Part shown: positions 11,720 through 26,844 of the stretch, piece by piece
Layout of the letters: each line of letters opens with the position of its first letter
Numbering within the stretch: position 1 is the stretch's first letter
Assembly (NCBI GenBank): GCA_027625915.1
Contig: JANTQA010000008.1
Coordinates: forward strand, 149,001 to 213,000
Length of the DNA stretch: 64,000 nt
Source: Anaeramoeba flamelloides
Lineage: Eukaryota; Metamonada; Anaeramoebidae
Direction: 5' to 3'
Notes under the pieces: generated by a model
Seen by the model: the letters and a program-made list of their open reading frames with translations, nothing else
Database searches by the model: none
Told to the model about the DNA's origin: nothing
Program-made: the position numbers and the translations under genes

Positions 11720-12087
11720 AAAATTTTACATTTTAAAGGTTTTTGTTTGTCGTTATTTTGAGTAGTGGTGTTGTTTTTTGTCTCTTTCTTGTTACCAATC
11801 TCCTCGCTTGACTCGAGATTGTTTTTAGATTTGTTTTCATCCCCCTCTTCTGGAGACAAAGACCATCTGTTGTTGTCCAAGTCAAAATCAGATCCTTCAT
11901 TGCTAGATGATCCAAAGTATTTAACTTTTACCAGGTTATACTCTTCTTCGTAAGAGTCTTCAGGTGTAAATTTGAGAATCGGGATTTTATGATTTTTCTT
12001 GGTGGTTGTCCAAAATAAATTCTCTCCTTCTAAAAGTTTGACTTTTGTAGGTGGTCGAAAAACGAGTTTACCAACAACGATACCCAT
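8365..12087 (-). CDS. ABHD17-like alpha/beta hydrolase (two exons)
   Basis: This is a predicted serine hydrolase of the ABHD17 (FAM108) group, membrane-associated acyl-protein depalmitoylases in animals. Exon 1 is 12087-11730 and exon 2 is 9638-8365; phases agree (T|CA gives Ser120) and the joined frame is 543 residues. Exon 1 begins MGIVVGKLVFRPPTK, like the family's KLxFxPP start, then KNHKIPILKF. Exon 2 has the oxyanion motif FAHGNG (about 147-152), EYPGF, nucleophile elbow GHSLG with Ser221, HGTDDSV with Asp285, and KHNNIE with His314. Exon 2 has no usable Met before residue 230 and has a stop just upstream, so an upstream exon is required. Odd points are an acidic stretch inserted before the core (about 55-120), a Ser-rich region and a tandem poly-basic tail in place of the compact family C-terminus. 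The 2091-nt intron holds a LINE fragment and a foldback element. Exon 1 linkage is an inference. Confidence 0.78.
10465..10590 (+). mobile_element. 5'-truncated LINE fragment (copy B), poly-A tail
   Basis: This matches the 3' end of the LINE copy at 59581-60511 in opposite orientation. Shared blocks are TTGAGTCTTTAA, CCTAAATA, TTTAGGAATTCGG and ACTCCTCC followed by TTAAATAAT and a poly-A tail (10581-10596). It is flanked by a 16-bp direct repeat of six A, TG and eight T at 10449-10464 and about 10591-10606. It lies in the intron of the ABHD17-like gene on the opposite strand. It is too short to encode anything. Confidence 0.8.
11016..11412. mobile_element. foldback/MITE element with long inverted repeats
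   Basis: The 397-bp element has a perfect 18-bp terminal inverted repeat, CACTTGTGTAATACAAAA and its complement. Next come subterminal arms ACCACTTTTAATG-TACAAACTTTCAACAAAATTTAAG and their imperfect complement. The inner arms match the MITEs at 27152-27348, 28784-28969 and 52610-52788, but the outer 18 bp are different. No coding sequence. It sits in the ABHD17-like intron. Confidence 0.75.
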
Positions 12088-16553
<4,466 letters not shown>

Positions 16554-17100
16554 ATATAAACCCCAATTCAAAATTTTTAACACACCAAAATTCAATTTGT
16601 AAAGAAAAAAACTTATATAATCAATTCAAGAAGAAATATCAAATTAGAACCATTTACCAATTGAAATTTTAATACTTGTTTATAGATTACAATACTCACA
16701 AAACAATAAATAAATAATTATCAATATAAATAAATCATGATTGTGTTATAAATTTTTGAGAGCAAAACAAAAAAAAACATTGGTAAATTTGTTTAAATTC
16801 TATTAGGAATATTGATCGATCAAATGGTTAGATACTTCAACTTATTTTATTTGAGTTCTTCTATTTGGAACAACTTGACTTTAACATAATATAAACCTTG
16901 TCGAAAAATTTTGATCCAACGAAGCAAATTACCTAATTCAAACAATGAAATGAAAACAAAAACTAAAAGATGAAAAAATCATTTTCATATTTTTCACAAA
17001 AATCAAAATTATCTCCAATTTCAATGAAATTGAATTGTTGTGATTGTTTGGAACGTTGTAGCTGTGTGGAAAATTTTGTATTTTAGTTTTTATATATTTA
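16554..17100. other. gene-free AT-rich spacer
   Basis: I see no gene, repeat or structured RNA between the inverted-repeat element and the next MITE. Confidence 0.55.
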
Positions 17101-17102
17101 TA

Positions 17103-17582
17103 TAGTGGTGTAACTAACCCGTGCTTTTTTTTTTAACCCATTACTAAAATTTAACCCATGCAAAAAATATTGGCTGACTCTAGAAATAAAAGAAACAAAT
17201 CAATGGGATGAGAAAAGTATATAAACAAGAAATTGGGTTCTTTAAATAAATTTTAAAAAAGAATTATGAAGATACTGGAAGATTAAAATGTAATTTTTTG
17301 TAAAAAAAATGAGAATAATTTCATTTTTTGAATTTTTATAAAAAAATCATTTAATCTCACAAATTTTGTAAATATGATGAAATTTTTGATACAAAAACAT
17401 TTAATATAATTGGGCCATTTCGATTAATCAAAGATCTAACCTCTAAAGCCAATTTGGATCTGAACCAAGAATCTATAAGTGATTTCTGTTCTTCAAATAC
17501 CCTAGTCTGAAAAAAAAAAAAAAACACGAGTTAAATTTTAGTAAGGGGTTAAAGGTTGTCTGAACGGGTTATTTAGCCACTG
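17103..17582. mobile_element. Tc1/mariner-like MITE
   Basis: The right terminus read inward is CAGTGGCTAAATAACCCGTT and the left is TAGTGGTGTAACTAACCCGT. Both are bounded by TA (17101-17102 and 17583-17584), the usual Tc1/mariner target duplication. Subterminal inverted blocks AACCCATTACTAAAATTTAA and its near complement lie just inside. The 480-bp element has no transposase frame. Confidence 0.7.
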
Positions 17583-17584
17583 TA

Positions 17585-20500
17585 ATTGGAAAAATATATA
17601 ATGTATTTTCAAGAAATTTTGGCATTTTTTTTTACATTTCATAAAAAATTTTATTTTCAGTGGAGTTATTCATTAATAAACAATACCAAATTAAGTTAAA
17701 TAATATTAATGATAATTGAATCAAAGGTTGTGGTATTAATTTCATGATATGTTCAATAGTGTATTTCCAAAAAAATGAAAAAAAAAAAAATAGCACTGTT
17801 TTTTAATAAAAATCTAAGCCAATTTAAATAAACAACTGGAAATATGGAAAGGGAACAAATGATTTTTTAAACAATTGAATGCATTTATACATTTCAATTC
17901 AATAAGAAAATTTTCTGAGATTAAATAATTTATGAAAAAAATTTTTTTAATCAAAAAGAAAATAATAAACACCATACTTCACTCCTAAAAAATATCAGAG
18001 AAAATCAAGATCAGAAAAGCCAATATCATTTCTTTATATAATATAATATGAAGTAAAAATTGAATAATTAATCAGAAATAATAAATGGTTGGTGATTCTG
18101 TATATTTAAATACCTTCTTGTAGATTGTTTTAATAAATGCATTTTTAAAAGAAAGTTACCCTTTTTTTTTTTTGGGAAATAGATTTTATAATAAGAAACT
18201 TTTGGTAAAACTGTTTTTTTCGTCTTATTTCCATTTTTTGAGACAACTGTAATTATAGACATAATTAGTTTGTAAACATTCCTTTTTACAAAACAATTTG
18301 CGTAAATATCCCTTCAAAATATTTTATAAATACATTTATCTTTAATACCCTATGATTATTAAAAATATTCAAAGAATAAAGAATAATTAAATTAAATCCA
18401 CAAGTTAAAATAGTTAATAAAAATTTTAATTTGAGAAGTTATTTGTTATTAATTCTTTTTGAATTGTTTGTAAATCTAAATAGAATTGTTTTAATTTTTA
18501 CTTGATAAATTAACAATTGGTTCATTGAAATAATGTTTTTTTTTTTTTTTTTTTTTTTTGAAAAGAATGGAGAAAAATCAAATTTTTTACTCAATATCTT
18601 TCAATTCAAGAAAACCTAAAAGTGCCTTTTCAGAATCAAAAATAATGAAACCAAAAATTACGATTTTTCTCAATTTTACTAAATTCTGATAAAAAAGTAA
18701 AGGCAGTTTTCATGATATTTCAGTTTAACCTGTAAACTCGATACATTTCCAATTACCAATAAAAATTAAGTAACACTAAAGTGGAGTGCAGTAGAGTGTC
18801 ATAGGGTGCCGTGAAGTGTTCTAGGTTTTCTTGGGGGTTTCTATTTTATCGGTGAAGTGTTCTAGGTTTTTTTGGGTTTTCTCTTTTTTTTCGAAAATCT
18901 ATTGATTTTCACAAATAAATAGAAAACTCAAAAAAACCTCAAAAAAACCTAACCAAAATCAATAGATTTTCCAAATAAAATAGAAAACTCAAAAAAACTT
19001 AACGAAAATCTATTAATTCTGCAAATAAAATAAAAAAACCAATACCCTAACAACTCTATTCTATAATTTAAAAGAATTGGGTTAAATCTTTCGATTTTAC
19101 TCTATTATTTAGAACTCTGTAAAATCACACGGGGATAAGAGAAAATTAATTTCCTACCTTCAAAATTAAAAAAAAAAAAAAAATTTTTTAAATTCGAAAA
19201 TTATAAGATGACAAATTAAAATTTCTTATATTTTTCATTACATATCATCATACAACCCTTGTAAAAATTAATAGAATTCGTATCCTTCAATCTTGTCCTA
19301 ATAAAAAAAATTTTTTTTATAATGTCTATCTAACATTTTTATAATAAAATTTCCTTTTACATCAGGATTTTTTTCAAATCTTTTTTGTAAAAATATTCTT
19401 ATAAAGGGCTTATAACACTTTACAAATTTTATAACATATTTTATAAAAAATATTTATCTTGTAAAAGTTTTTATTATAAAATTTAATCACATTTTTAATG
19501 TTTATAATACCTTTAATTCACACTTATAACACTTTATCAAAAACTTTTTTTATGAGGGTAAGTATGTCTCAACCACTTTCTTTGTTGAAGAATTTTCAAT
19601 TTTTTTGATTAATTTGGTATTACTGATTATATAAAATAAAAGTAGATCGATTTGGTTTGTGAATTTGTTTTTTTTTTTTTCAAGTCAAAACTTCTGTTTT
19701 CTATTTACAGTGCCTTGTGATATATACTTAAAGAGAAAAGTGAATTTTTAACCTTATGTATTTGAAATTATTATTTTCTTTTTGAAGAGAAAATTCACAA
19801 ATAAAAAGATATGTATCAAGACAAAAAAAAAGAACTTGATTATTATTTTCGTTTTTATTTGTAGTTTTGTATTTTTTTTTGAGAACTTTATATTCCTTCT
19901 CTTTTCATTTGTTTATTTTGAATTGTAGTTTTGTGTTGAGATAAGAAAGGTAATTCACCCAATGAGTATAAACAATAATTACAAATTAAGAGATCTGATT
20001 GCTACAAATAGGTAGTTATATTCAATAATATCTATTCAAATATTCGTTCTTGGTCACAATTGTATAATCAGGTTTGCCTTCTATGTTTATTTTACAAAGT
20101 TCAAAAAACAATTGATTTTTACTGTGTAACCAATGTGAAGGTGTTGCTTAATCAACAAAGATCAGCTGGATTTAAAAGTTTAAGGTGATAATATGATCGG
20201 AACTACCAGTTTGTTAATGAAATTATTTTTTTAGTGCTTTAATGTTTTTCTTCATAATGATTTTAAAAATTGAAAGTTTTTTTAATTTTTTTTAAAGTTT
20301 GTTTTCAAAAACTGTTTCATACTTGGTGGAATTTTGAAACATAAAAAAAAACAATTATTTGAAAAATCAAAATACAAAAATTATTTCAATTGAAAAAAAT
20401 AAAATCATTTGTTGAAAATTTGAATATTCAAAACTGAAGATTTTATATAAAAAAGCAGAGTTTATTGATCCGATCCAAATTAAAATTTGTAATTATACCA

Positions 20501-22200
20501 TCATTTCAATTCTAAAATTTTCTTTCATTTTTTTGAAAAGCAAAATACCTCTATTCAGCGAACTTTACACATATTATTAAAAAAAAAGCTAGTGTAGGAA
20601 AATGGTCGAAATATACTTTTAGATAAAGTTGGTAGTAAGAAAAGGAAGTGGTAAAAAATAACCAATATTTAAAAATTATCTTGTTTTGGTTATGGAAATG
20701 AGGATCTTTTAAAAATAATATATAATTTTTTTTCAAAATCCGAAAAAAATTTTTATTATTGTGTCTTTCCTTTCAATTATTCTTGAAAATCATTTTTTCA
20801 ATTTTCAATATTGTATTTCAGTTCCCACAGAACTCAAAATTTAGAGAACCCATAATAAATTACAAAATATTTACTAATATTTACATTATTAATAGGAATA
20901 ATTTTTTATTTCCTTTTACATTATTTTCTTTGACAAATTGAGTTCTCAAAGAAGCAGTGGCAATTTGTACTCTATTTGAAAAAGGATATTGAAAATGAAG
21001 CGAAAATTTTTCAAGTGTAAAATTCAAAAACCAGTAAACAATATTTCCAGACGTTACTTTAGTAAACAGATCATCAAAGAAGTAACTAGTAATTTCTTCA
21101 GTTTTGTTTGAAAAAAAAAAAGAAAAATGGTATTTTCCAAGAAGCAAGTTAATATTTAAAAAATCTATTTAAAACAGGAAAAGGAAATTAAAATTTTTCT
21201 CAATTTTACTTCAAATATCAGTTGTAGATTTTGAGAGTGATTGGAGTCCTTGGCCCGTTTAAAGGAGATTTTTGTTTTTGTTAGGAACCAACACTACTTC
21301 AACTTAAAAGTATTCTACAATAAATCTTTAAATCACAATTTTTAATTTTTCTCAAAATTTGAACGTCAAACAAATAAGTGAGAACAGAAAGTAAGATTCA
21401 AAGATCATCAAAATTCAGTAGTTTACTAAAAACAAGACAACTAATCGAATTTGGATAAATGTTCAGTGTGTATTAATTTAATAATCTATTGTAAAAACAA
21501 TAGGGTAAATTTACCATATTATTCTACTTTTTTTTTGATGTGTTCTCCATCAAGTATTAATTATCACAATATTCATTTTATTATATAGATTGCTAAGCTT
21601 TGAAAGAGTGTGTTTTGTGTATTTTTCATTGATATTATGTTCAATCTTGAGAAAAAAGGAAATTGTAATTTTCCAAACTTGTTGAATTATTTTTTAAAAA
21701 TTTAACTTTCGAGTTACATTCAAAAAAAGAAAATAGAATGAAAATAAATGAATTCCATTAACTACATTCATTTCCCTCTTGATTTTGTCTTTTCTATCAA
21801 TCCTAATCAAATATAAAATTATTTTCACTAATTCCGAAATTAGAGATTTTTACAATCCTACTTCAACATTCAAGAGATTAAAAAGAGTTTGGAAGAAATT
21901 CTATGTTCAAACGGTTCCAAAAATGAACTGGGTTATATTTTGGAACAAAATTTTTGTTTCCAATTTCAAAAAATTCTATTGTAGAAACAAAGTTTACCCC
22001 CCAAAAGCAAAGACGAATCAGAATCATTCAAGTTTTTGGAAAAATAGAAAAAATTCTAAAAAAACGTCAATGAAAAACCTTTGAATTGAAAACTTATTTC
22101 TCAAAAGATTTTACGAAAAAGAGACACAACAATTTTTTGGGATAAAAGCAAATTGTTCTAAGAGCCTAATCATTTTTTTTTCTTCAGAGTAATCAAAAAT
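17585..22200. other. gene-free region upstream of carboxylesterase
   Basis: Apart from the repeat block at 18780-19110 I found no gene. Open frames at 18068-18262, 20551-21147 and 21779-22084 are AT-biased, lack recognisable domains and are rejected. The carboxylesterase promoter should lie near 22100-22200; a TTTTTTTTCTTCAG stretch ends 13 nt before its ATG and could be a 5'-UTR intron acceptor. Confidence 0.5.
18780..19110. repeat. dispersed repeat with about 55-bp internal tandem units
   Basis: Units resembling GAAAATCTATTGATTTTC followed by AAATAAATAGAAAACTC and AAAAAAACCTAA recur at about 18892, 18950 and 19003, with the central motif also in inverted form. The preceding GTGGAGTGCAGTAGAGTGTC and GTGTTCTAGGTTTT blocks also occur at 7370-7600 and 25190-25610. 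A hairpin of the CAAAAGAATTGAG type closes the block. Confidence 0.65.
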
Positions 22201-23832
22201 ATGAAAAAATTTCTGACAATTGCACTTTTTCTAATCCTCTTTTCACAACTCAGTGTTGTTAGCTGTTTGGATTATATTGTTGAAACTGAATGTGGATCAA
22301 TTTTTGGAAAGAAAACAGGAACAACCACGCAAGCATATCTTGGGATCCGATATGCACAGCCACCCACTGGCGCGTATAGATTCCAGCCACCAAGATCTGT
22401 CGATAAGGGACAAGATTGCCAAGCATTAGCTGGGTATGGTGCCATGTGTCCACAGAGTCTCAGTGGCAAAGTCGCGGGCTCTGAGGACTGTTTGTTTTTA
22501 AATGTGTGGGCACCAAAAAGCGCAACCACCAGCTCCAATCTTCCTGTTCTTGTCTGGATTCACGGGGGGGGTCTTATCAATAACAATGGCGGCTTTTCTG
22601 TCTACGGAACACCTGAAATCTTTGCAGAGAAGCACAACATGGTTGTAGTTTCGATGAATTATCGTTTAGGATTACTGGGCTTTTTAGCTTTAGACGCGTT
22701 GAACCATTCTGATCAAAGGGGCGTTTCTGGCAACTACGGTATTCTTGATCAATTAGAATCCCTCAAGTGGGTCCAGAAAAACATCAAGCAATTTGGCGGC
22801 AACCCACAGGACGTCACGATTTTTGGGCAGAGCGCCGGCGCGGCCTCCGCCTTGATGCTGACTGCTAGTGATCTCTCTGAGGGGCTCTTCCACAGGACCA
22901 TTGCCATGTCTGCACCAGCTGGCTTGATCCAAACACAAGAAACCGCGTGCCAAGACAACCTGAAGGGCTTTGTTCAGGCAAGCTCATGTAAAGGAAAGAC
23001 GGGCAACGATTTGGTCAAATGCCTCTACAACATGGACTATAGCGAGTTTGTAACCGACATCTATAAAGTCTCGAACTATCTTGGCACGTGGTTTTGGGGC
23101 CTTCCTGACCAACCCATTGAAAACAAATACCCACTCTTGACCATCGACCAATATCTTATTAAGGAGTCTCTTCCAGATAGCTTCAAAAACGGCAATTTCC
23201 AAAAAGTGGATCTTCTCGTTTCATGGATGACAGAAGAGATCGACTTACTCCCAAACAAGATCATTACAAACTATTCCGAAAAGCAATACAAAGATTTGAT
23301 TGTTAGCACCTTTGACAACTTCCAATCGGGACTTGGCGACCAAGTGTATAAACTATATCCCTTCTCCGATTTTGAAAATCCCCAAATGGGATTTGATCAA
23401 ATTACCACCGATATAGGGCCCGCGTGCCTCCTTAATACCTTGGGTCAAAACGCAGCAAAGAATTTGCCTTCAGACAAAAATTTATATTTTTATATTTCGC
23501 CCCAAAAGCCACAAATAAAGGGTCCCTGCTTTCTAGGCACTTATTGCTCCAAATATGCTTTCCATATGTTCGATAGCTTTGCTGTATTTAATAACACACC
23601 AGCTATGCAATTGGGCAAAACTGATATCGAATATGGTTCACTGATCAGAAACGCTTTATCCCAATTCATAAAAACTGGCAAAATTGAGAGCCCAGCTTGG
23701 GAACCCTTCGTTAAAAATAATCTCTTTACTTGGTTACAGGTTCCAGGTCCAAAATTAATATCAAACCCTAGAACAGAAAAATGTAAATTTTGGGATAATA
23801 ATGGCTTTACTAAATACATGTGGCAATGTTAA
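22201..23832 (+). CDS. secreted type-B carboxylesterase
   Basis: This is a single-exon 543-residue member of the carboxylesterase/cholinesterase family, which hydrolyses carboxylic esters; the substrate is unknown. Residues 1-22 form a signal peptide, so it is secreted or enters the endomembrane system. Family landmarks in order are AYLGIRYAQPP (45-55), SEDCLFLNVWAPK (94-106), the oxyanion-hole motif HGGG (121-124), MNYRLGLLGFL (152-162), NYGILDQLESLKWVQKNI (178-195), GGNPQDVTIFGQSAGA with nucleophile Ser211, acid Glu345 or Glu346 in SWMTEEIDLL, and His455 in AFHMFDSF. All triad positions are present and the length is normal. The first Met gives the signal peptide directly, so the start is secure. 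There is no membrane anchor or GPI tail. The gene is clearly richer in G+C than its flanks. Confidence 0.95.
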   Translation: MKKFLTIALFLILFSQLSVVSCLDYIVETECGSIFGKKTGTTTQAYLGIRYAQPPTGAYRFQPPRSVDKGQDCQALAGYGAMCPQSLSGKVAGSEDCLFLNVWAPKSATTSSNLPVLVWIHGGGLINNNGGFSVYGTPEIFAEKHNMVVVSMNYRLGLLGFLALDALNHSDQRGVSGNYGILDQLESLKWVQKNIKQFGGNPQDVTIFGQSAGAASALMLTASDLSEGLFHRTIAMSAPAGLIQTQETACQDNLKGFVQASSCKGKTGNDLVKCLYNMDYSEFVTDIYKVSNYLGTWFWGLPDQPIENKYPLLTIDQYLIKESLPDSFKNGNFQKVDLLVSWMTEEIDLLPNKIITNYSEKQYKDLIVSTFDNFQSGLGDQVYKLYPFSDFENPQMGFDQITTDIGPACLLNTLGQNAAKNLPSDKNLYFYISPQKPQIKGPCFLGTYCSKYAFHMFDSFAVFNNTPAMQLGKTDIEYGSLIRNALSQFIKTGKIESPAWEPFVKNNLFTWLQVPGPKLISNPRTEKCKFWDNNGFTKYMWQC

Positions 23833-24761
23833 TTAGAATTTTTCCTTCATTTTTTTCTTTAGAAACTTTTGTTTCTCTATTTTTTTTCTTTTTGCTTTTC
23901 TTTTTTTTTTAGATGAAAAAACTAGGTTTAAATAATCTTAACTTTACTATAAGTTTATTTTATTATATTTAGTAATATATATATATATATATATATATAG
24001 TATTATTATATTGTGGAATAAATTTTTAATTATTATTTGTTAATTTTTTTTTTTTTTTTGTAAATTACAAGTTTTTACTTTGAAGAATTTGAATTAGAAG
24101 TTTTTTTAAAAAAAATTATGTTATATTTGATGATTCAAGTTATTTAAATAAATTTCAACCTCTTATTTGTTGAGATACCACATATTAACTCTTTTTCTTA
24201 TTACACTACAACCTGAAAATCTTAAAATAATAATTATTAACGAATAGAGGAAATTTTATTAACTAAAATTCAAAATATTCCAACACAGTCAAAATAATTG
24301 TGTAGACCTTGTTTTTTTTTGGATATTGCTTAATAAAGAACCAATTTTGATAAAATTTTATATTTGATTTTGTTATCTAAAAAACTATTAAAATTAAAAG
24401 AATAAAAATATAGGTACTATCAGTTCTTCAAAATATTAATTAAAGTGGTTTTATTGCAAAAATAATACCATTCATCATTCTCAAAAAAAAAATCCAATAT
24501 TTTTTATTCTTAGATATCTGAAATAATTCTTTTTTTTATATACTAAGTGAATTTCCATAAAGGAGAACTCATTTTGAACTTTCTATTTAACAAAAATTCA
24601 ATTTTTTAATTTCTTTGTCAACTTTTTAACTTTTTTAATATCTGAAGTAATTTTTGACAAATATAAAAAATTCTACGTAAACAAAATTCTTCAAAGAGAT
24701 ACAATAAAAATACTCTGATAAACTCTTAATAAACAACAGCTGTGACAACACATCAAGATCA
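23833..24761. other. carboxylesterase 3' flank, no gene
   Basis: This AT-rich DNA has a TA tract near 23973-23999. I see no gene. Confidence 0.6.
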
Positions 24762-25905
24762 TGAAAAAAATTTTTTCAAAAAAAAATTAAATATTTGCTA
24801 ATTTTTTACTTTTTGATAACTTCACTTATAATAAACACTATTGGTAAATAAAAGATCTTGGATCAAAAATTATTTTTGAAAGATATTTAACAATTTAAAT
24901 AGGAAAATTCAATTTTCCAGGTTCTAGTAAGATTTTTTTCAAATTTAATAGTAAAACATTTGAATATTTTTATTTTCTTTATACTAAAGCCATTTTATTA
25001 AATTTTTAAAGTATTTTAAATATGATAAATATCTTTCAAATAGGGAATTAATTATTTTGAATATTTTAAAATTATTTGTTGATATAAATTGAAAAAAATA
25101 TTTTTTTTTTGATTGTCTGTTAGGTTTATTTTAATTTTTGAAATAAATAGAAAATTTTTATAAATTTTCGGTTTTTTTCAAAAAGAAAAAAAATGCCCAC
25201 CTTTAGCTTTTCTTGGGTTTTCTGTTTATTTGGAAAATCAATAGATTTTCATTAAGTTTTTTTGAGTTTTCTATTTATTTGTGAATCGTTCTAGGTTTTT
25301 TTGAGATTTTCTATTTTATTTGTAAAGTGTTCTAGGTTTTTTTTACTTTTTAAAATAAACAGAAAATTTATAAAAATTTTCTATTTATTTCAAAAAATAA
25401 AAAAAACCTAACGAAAATCTATTGATTTTACATAATAAATAGAAAAATTAAAAAAAAACATAACGAAAATCAATAGATTTAATAAATAAAATAGAAAATC
25501 TCAAAAAAACCTAGAAAACCTAAAAAAAAAAAACAAGAACACTTCAGCAATAAATAGAAAACCTCAAGAAAACCTTGGCACTCTACGGCACTTTACGACA
25601 CTTGATGGACACTATCAATAATTATCAACATGATTTTTTTTTTTTTTAGCTGTTTCTGTTTTATTAGATGAGTACAATTTTTTCCAAACTATACGTTATT
25701 ATCTATCAAAGTAAATATCTCCAAGTTGAATTCAACTAAAATTCATTTTTCAGTTTAGTTGTTATTTTTTACCTGAAAAATACCTTTTTTCTTGACTAGA
25801 GACCTTGAAAAAAGGTGGTTATAATAGTAATAATGAATACAATAGCCCTAAAATTTTAAAGTTCTGGAATTTTGATTATATTGTGAATAAACTGTATTAT
25901 TCAGG
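24762..25905. repeat. dispersed repeat, copy 2
   Basis: This is a diverged copy of 1-985 in the same orientation, with the same order of landmarks. It contains an extra block (25190-25610) rich in GTTCTAGGTTTTTTT and GAAAATCTATTGATTTT motifs, also found at 18780-19110, with local inverted repeats such as 25333-25410. Non-coding. Confidence 0.7.
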
Positions 25906-26827
25906 ATGGAATGTTAAAGGAATGGAGTATTTTTGTCTAACTTTTTTTTTTCTATAAGATTTTTTCATGCTAGTGATTTCTTTAAACATTGGTTTCGTTT
26001 TGAAATATTTCAAAGATGAGAGGAATTATTACATAATGAAGAAACACTCAAAATTTAACATGTGAGAATAACTTTGTTTGGCTACAAAAATTTACCATAC
26101 TTTAATGATCAACTCATTAATGCCTATAAACCCACCCAGACATTTGTCTCTTAAGAAAAATAACTTATTGTTTCCAAACAAAGGGAAAACAAATTGAAAG
26201 TTTTAATATAGGCCAATTAATTTCAAGAATAATAATATATACAGTTACATTCAATTTGGAAATAATTTTGATTTTACAAACAATTTCATTTTTTGTCTTT
26301 TTTGTTTTGTTTCAATTTCATTTTCTCCAGTTATGTAATCTGTTTCGTTAGATTGAATACCCCCCCCCCCAATAATAAATAGAGGGTAAAAGTTGAGCTT
26401 ATTAAAAAGAAAATCCAGATAAAAGTCATTGATCGTATCAAACCATTTGATCTATCAATAATTGTTTTTGAAATTTTAACCAATTTAGGAATATGAATTT
26501 TTTCTTTAAACTTGTTCCATCATTTTGAAACCAATTTTGATTATATTGATTATATTTTTTTTTCTTTTATTGGCATAAATCAAGTTATAAAATTATTAAA
26601 TCCTATTTACTTGCATGTGGTTTTATATTATCTTTGGAAAATACAATAAAAAAAAAAAAAGAAAAGAAAACAAAATCAAGATTCTAATGTTATTAATGAT
26701 TAAACCATTATGTATATTTATATACTATCAGGATTAGAAGAAACAATTCAAACAAATTCGAAATTCTTGTCTTGATAGATTAAATACTTTGAACATTTAA
26801 ACCTTTACAATCATTTCATAAAAAACA
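25906..26827. other. gene-free spacer with an 11-C run
   Basis: The only structure seen is a run of 11 C at 26360-26370, conspicuous in such AT-rich DNA. Confidence 0.6.
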
Positions 26828-26844
26828 AAAAAATGATATTTTTT

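Noticed and set aside
21779..22084. 101-residue open frame just before the carboxylesterase
   Set aside because: AT-driven composition, no recognisable domain; it could be transcribed leader but not a supported gene.
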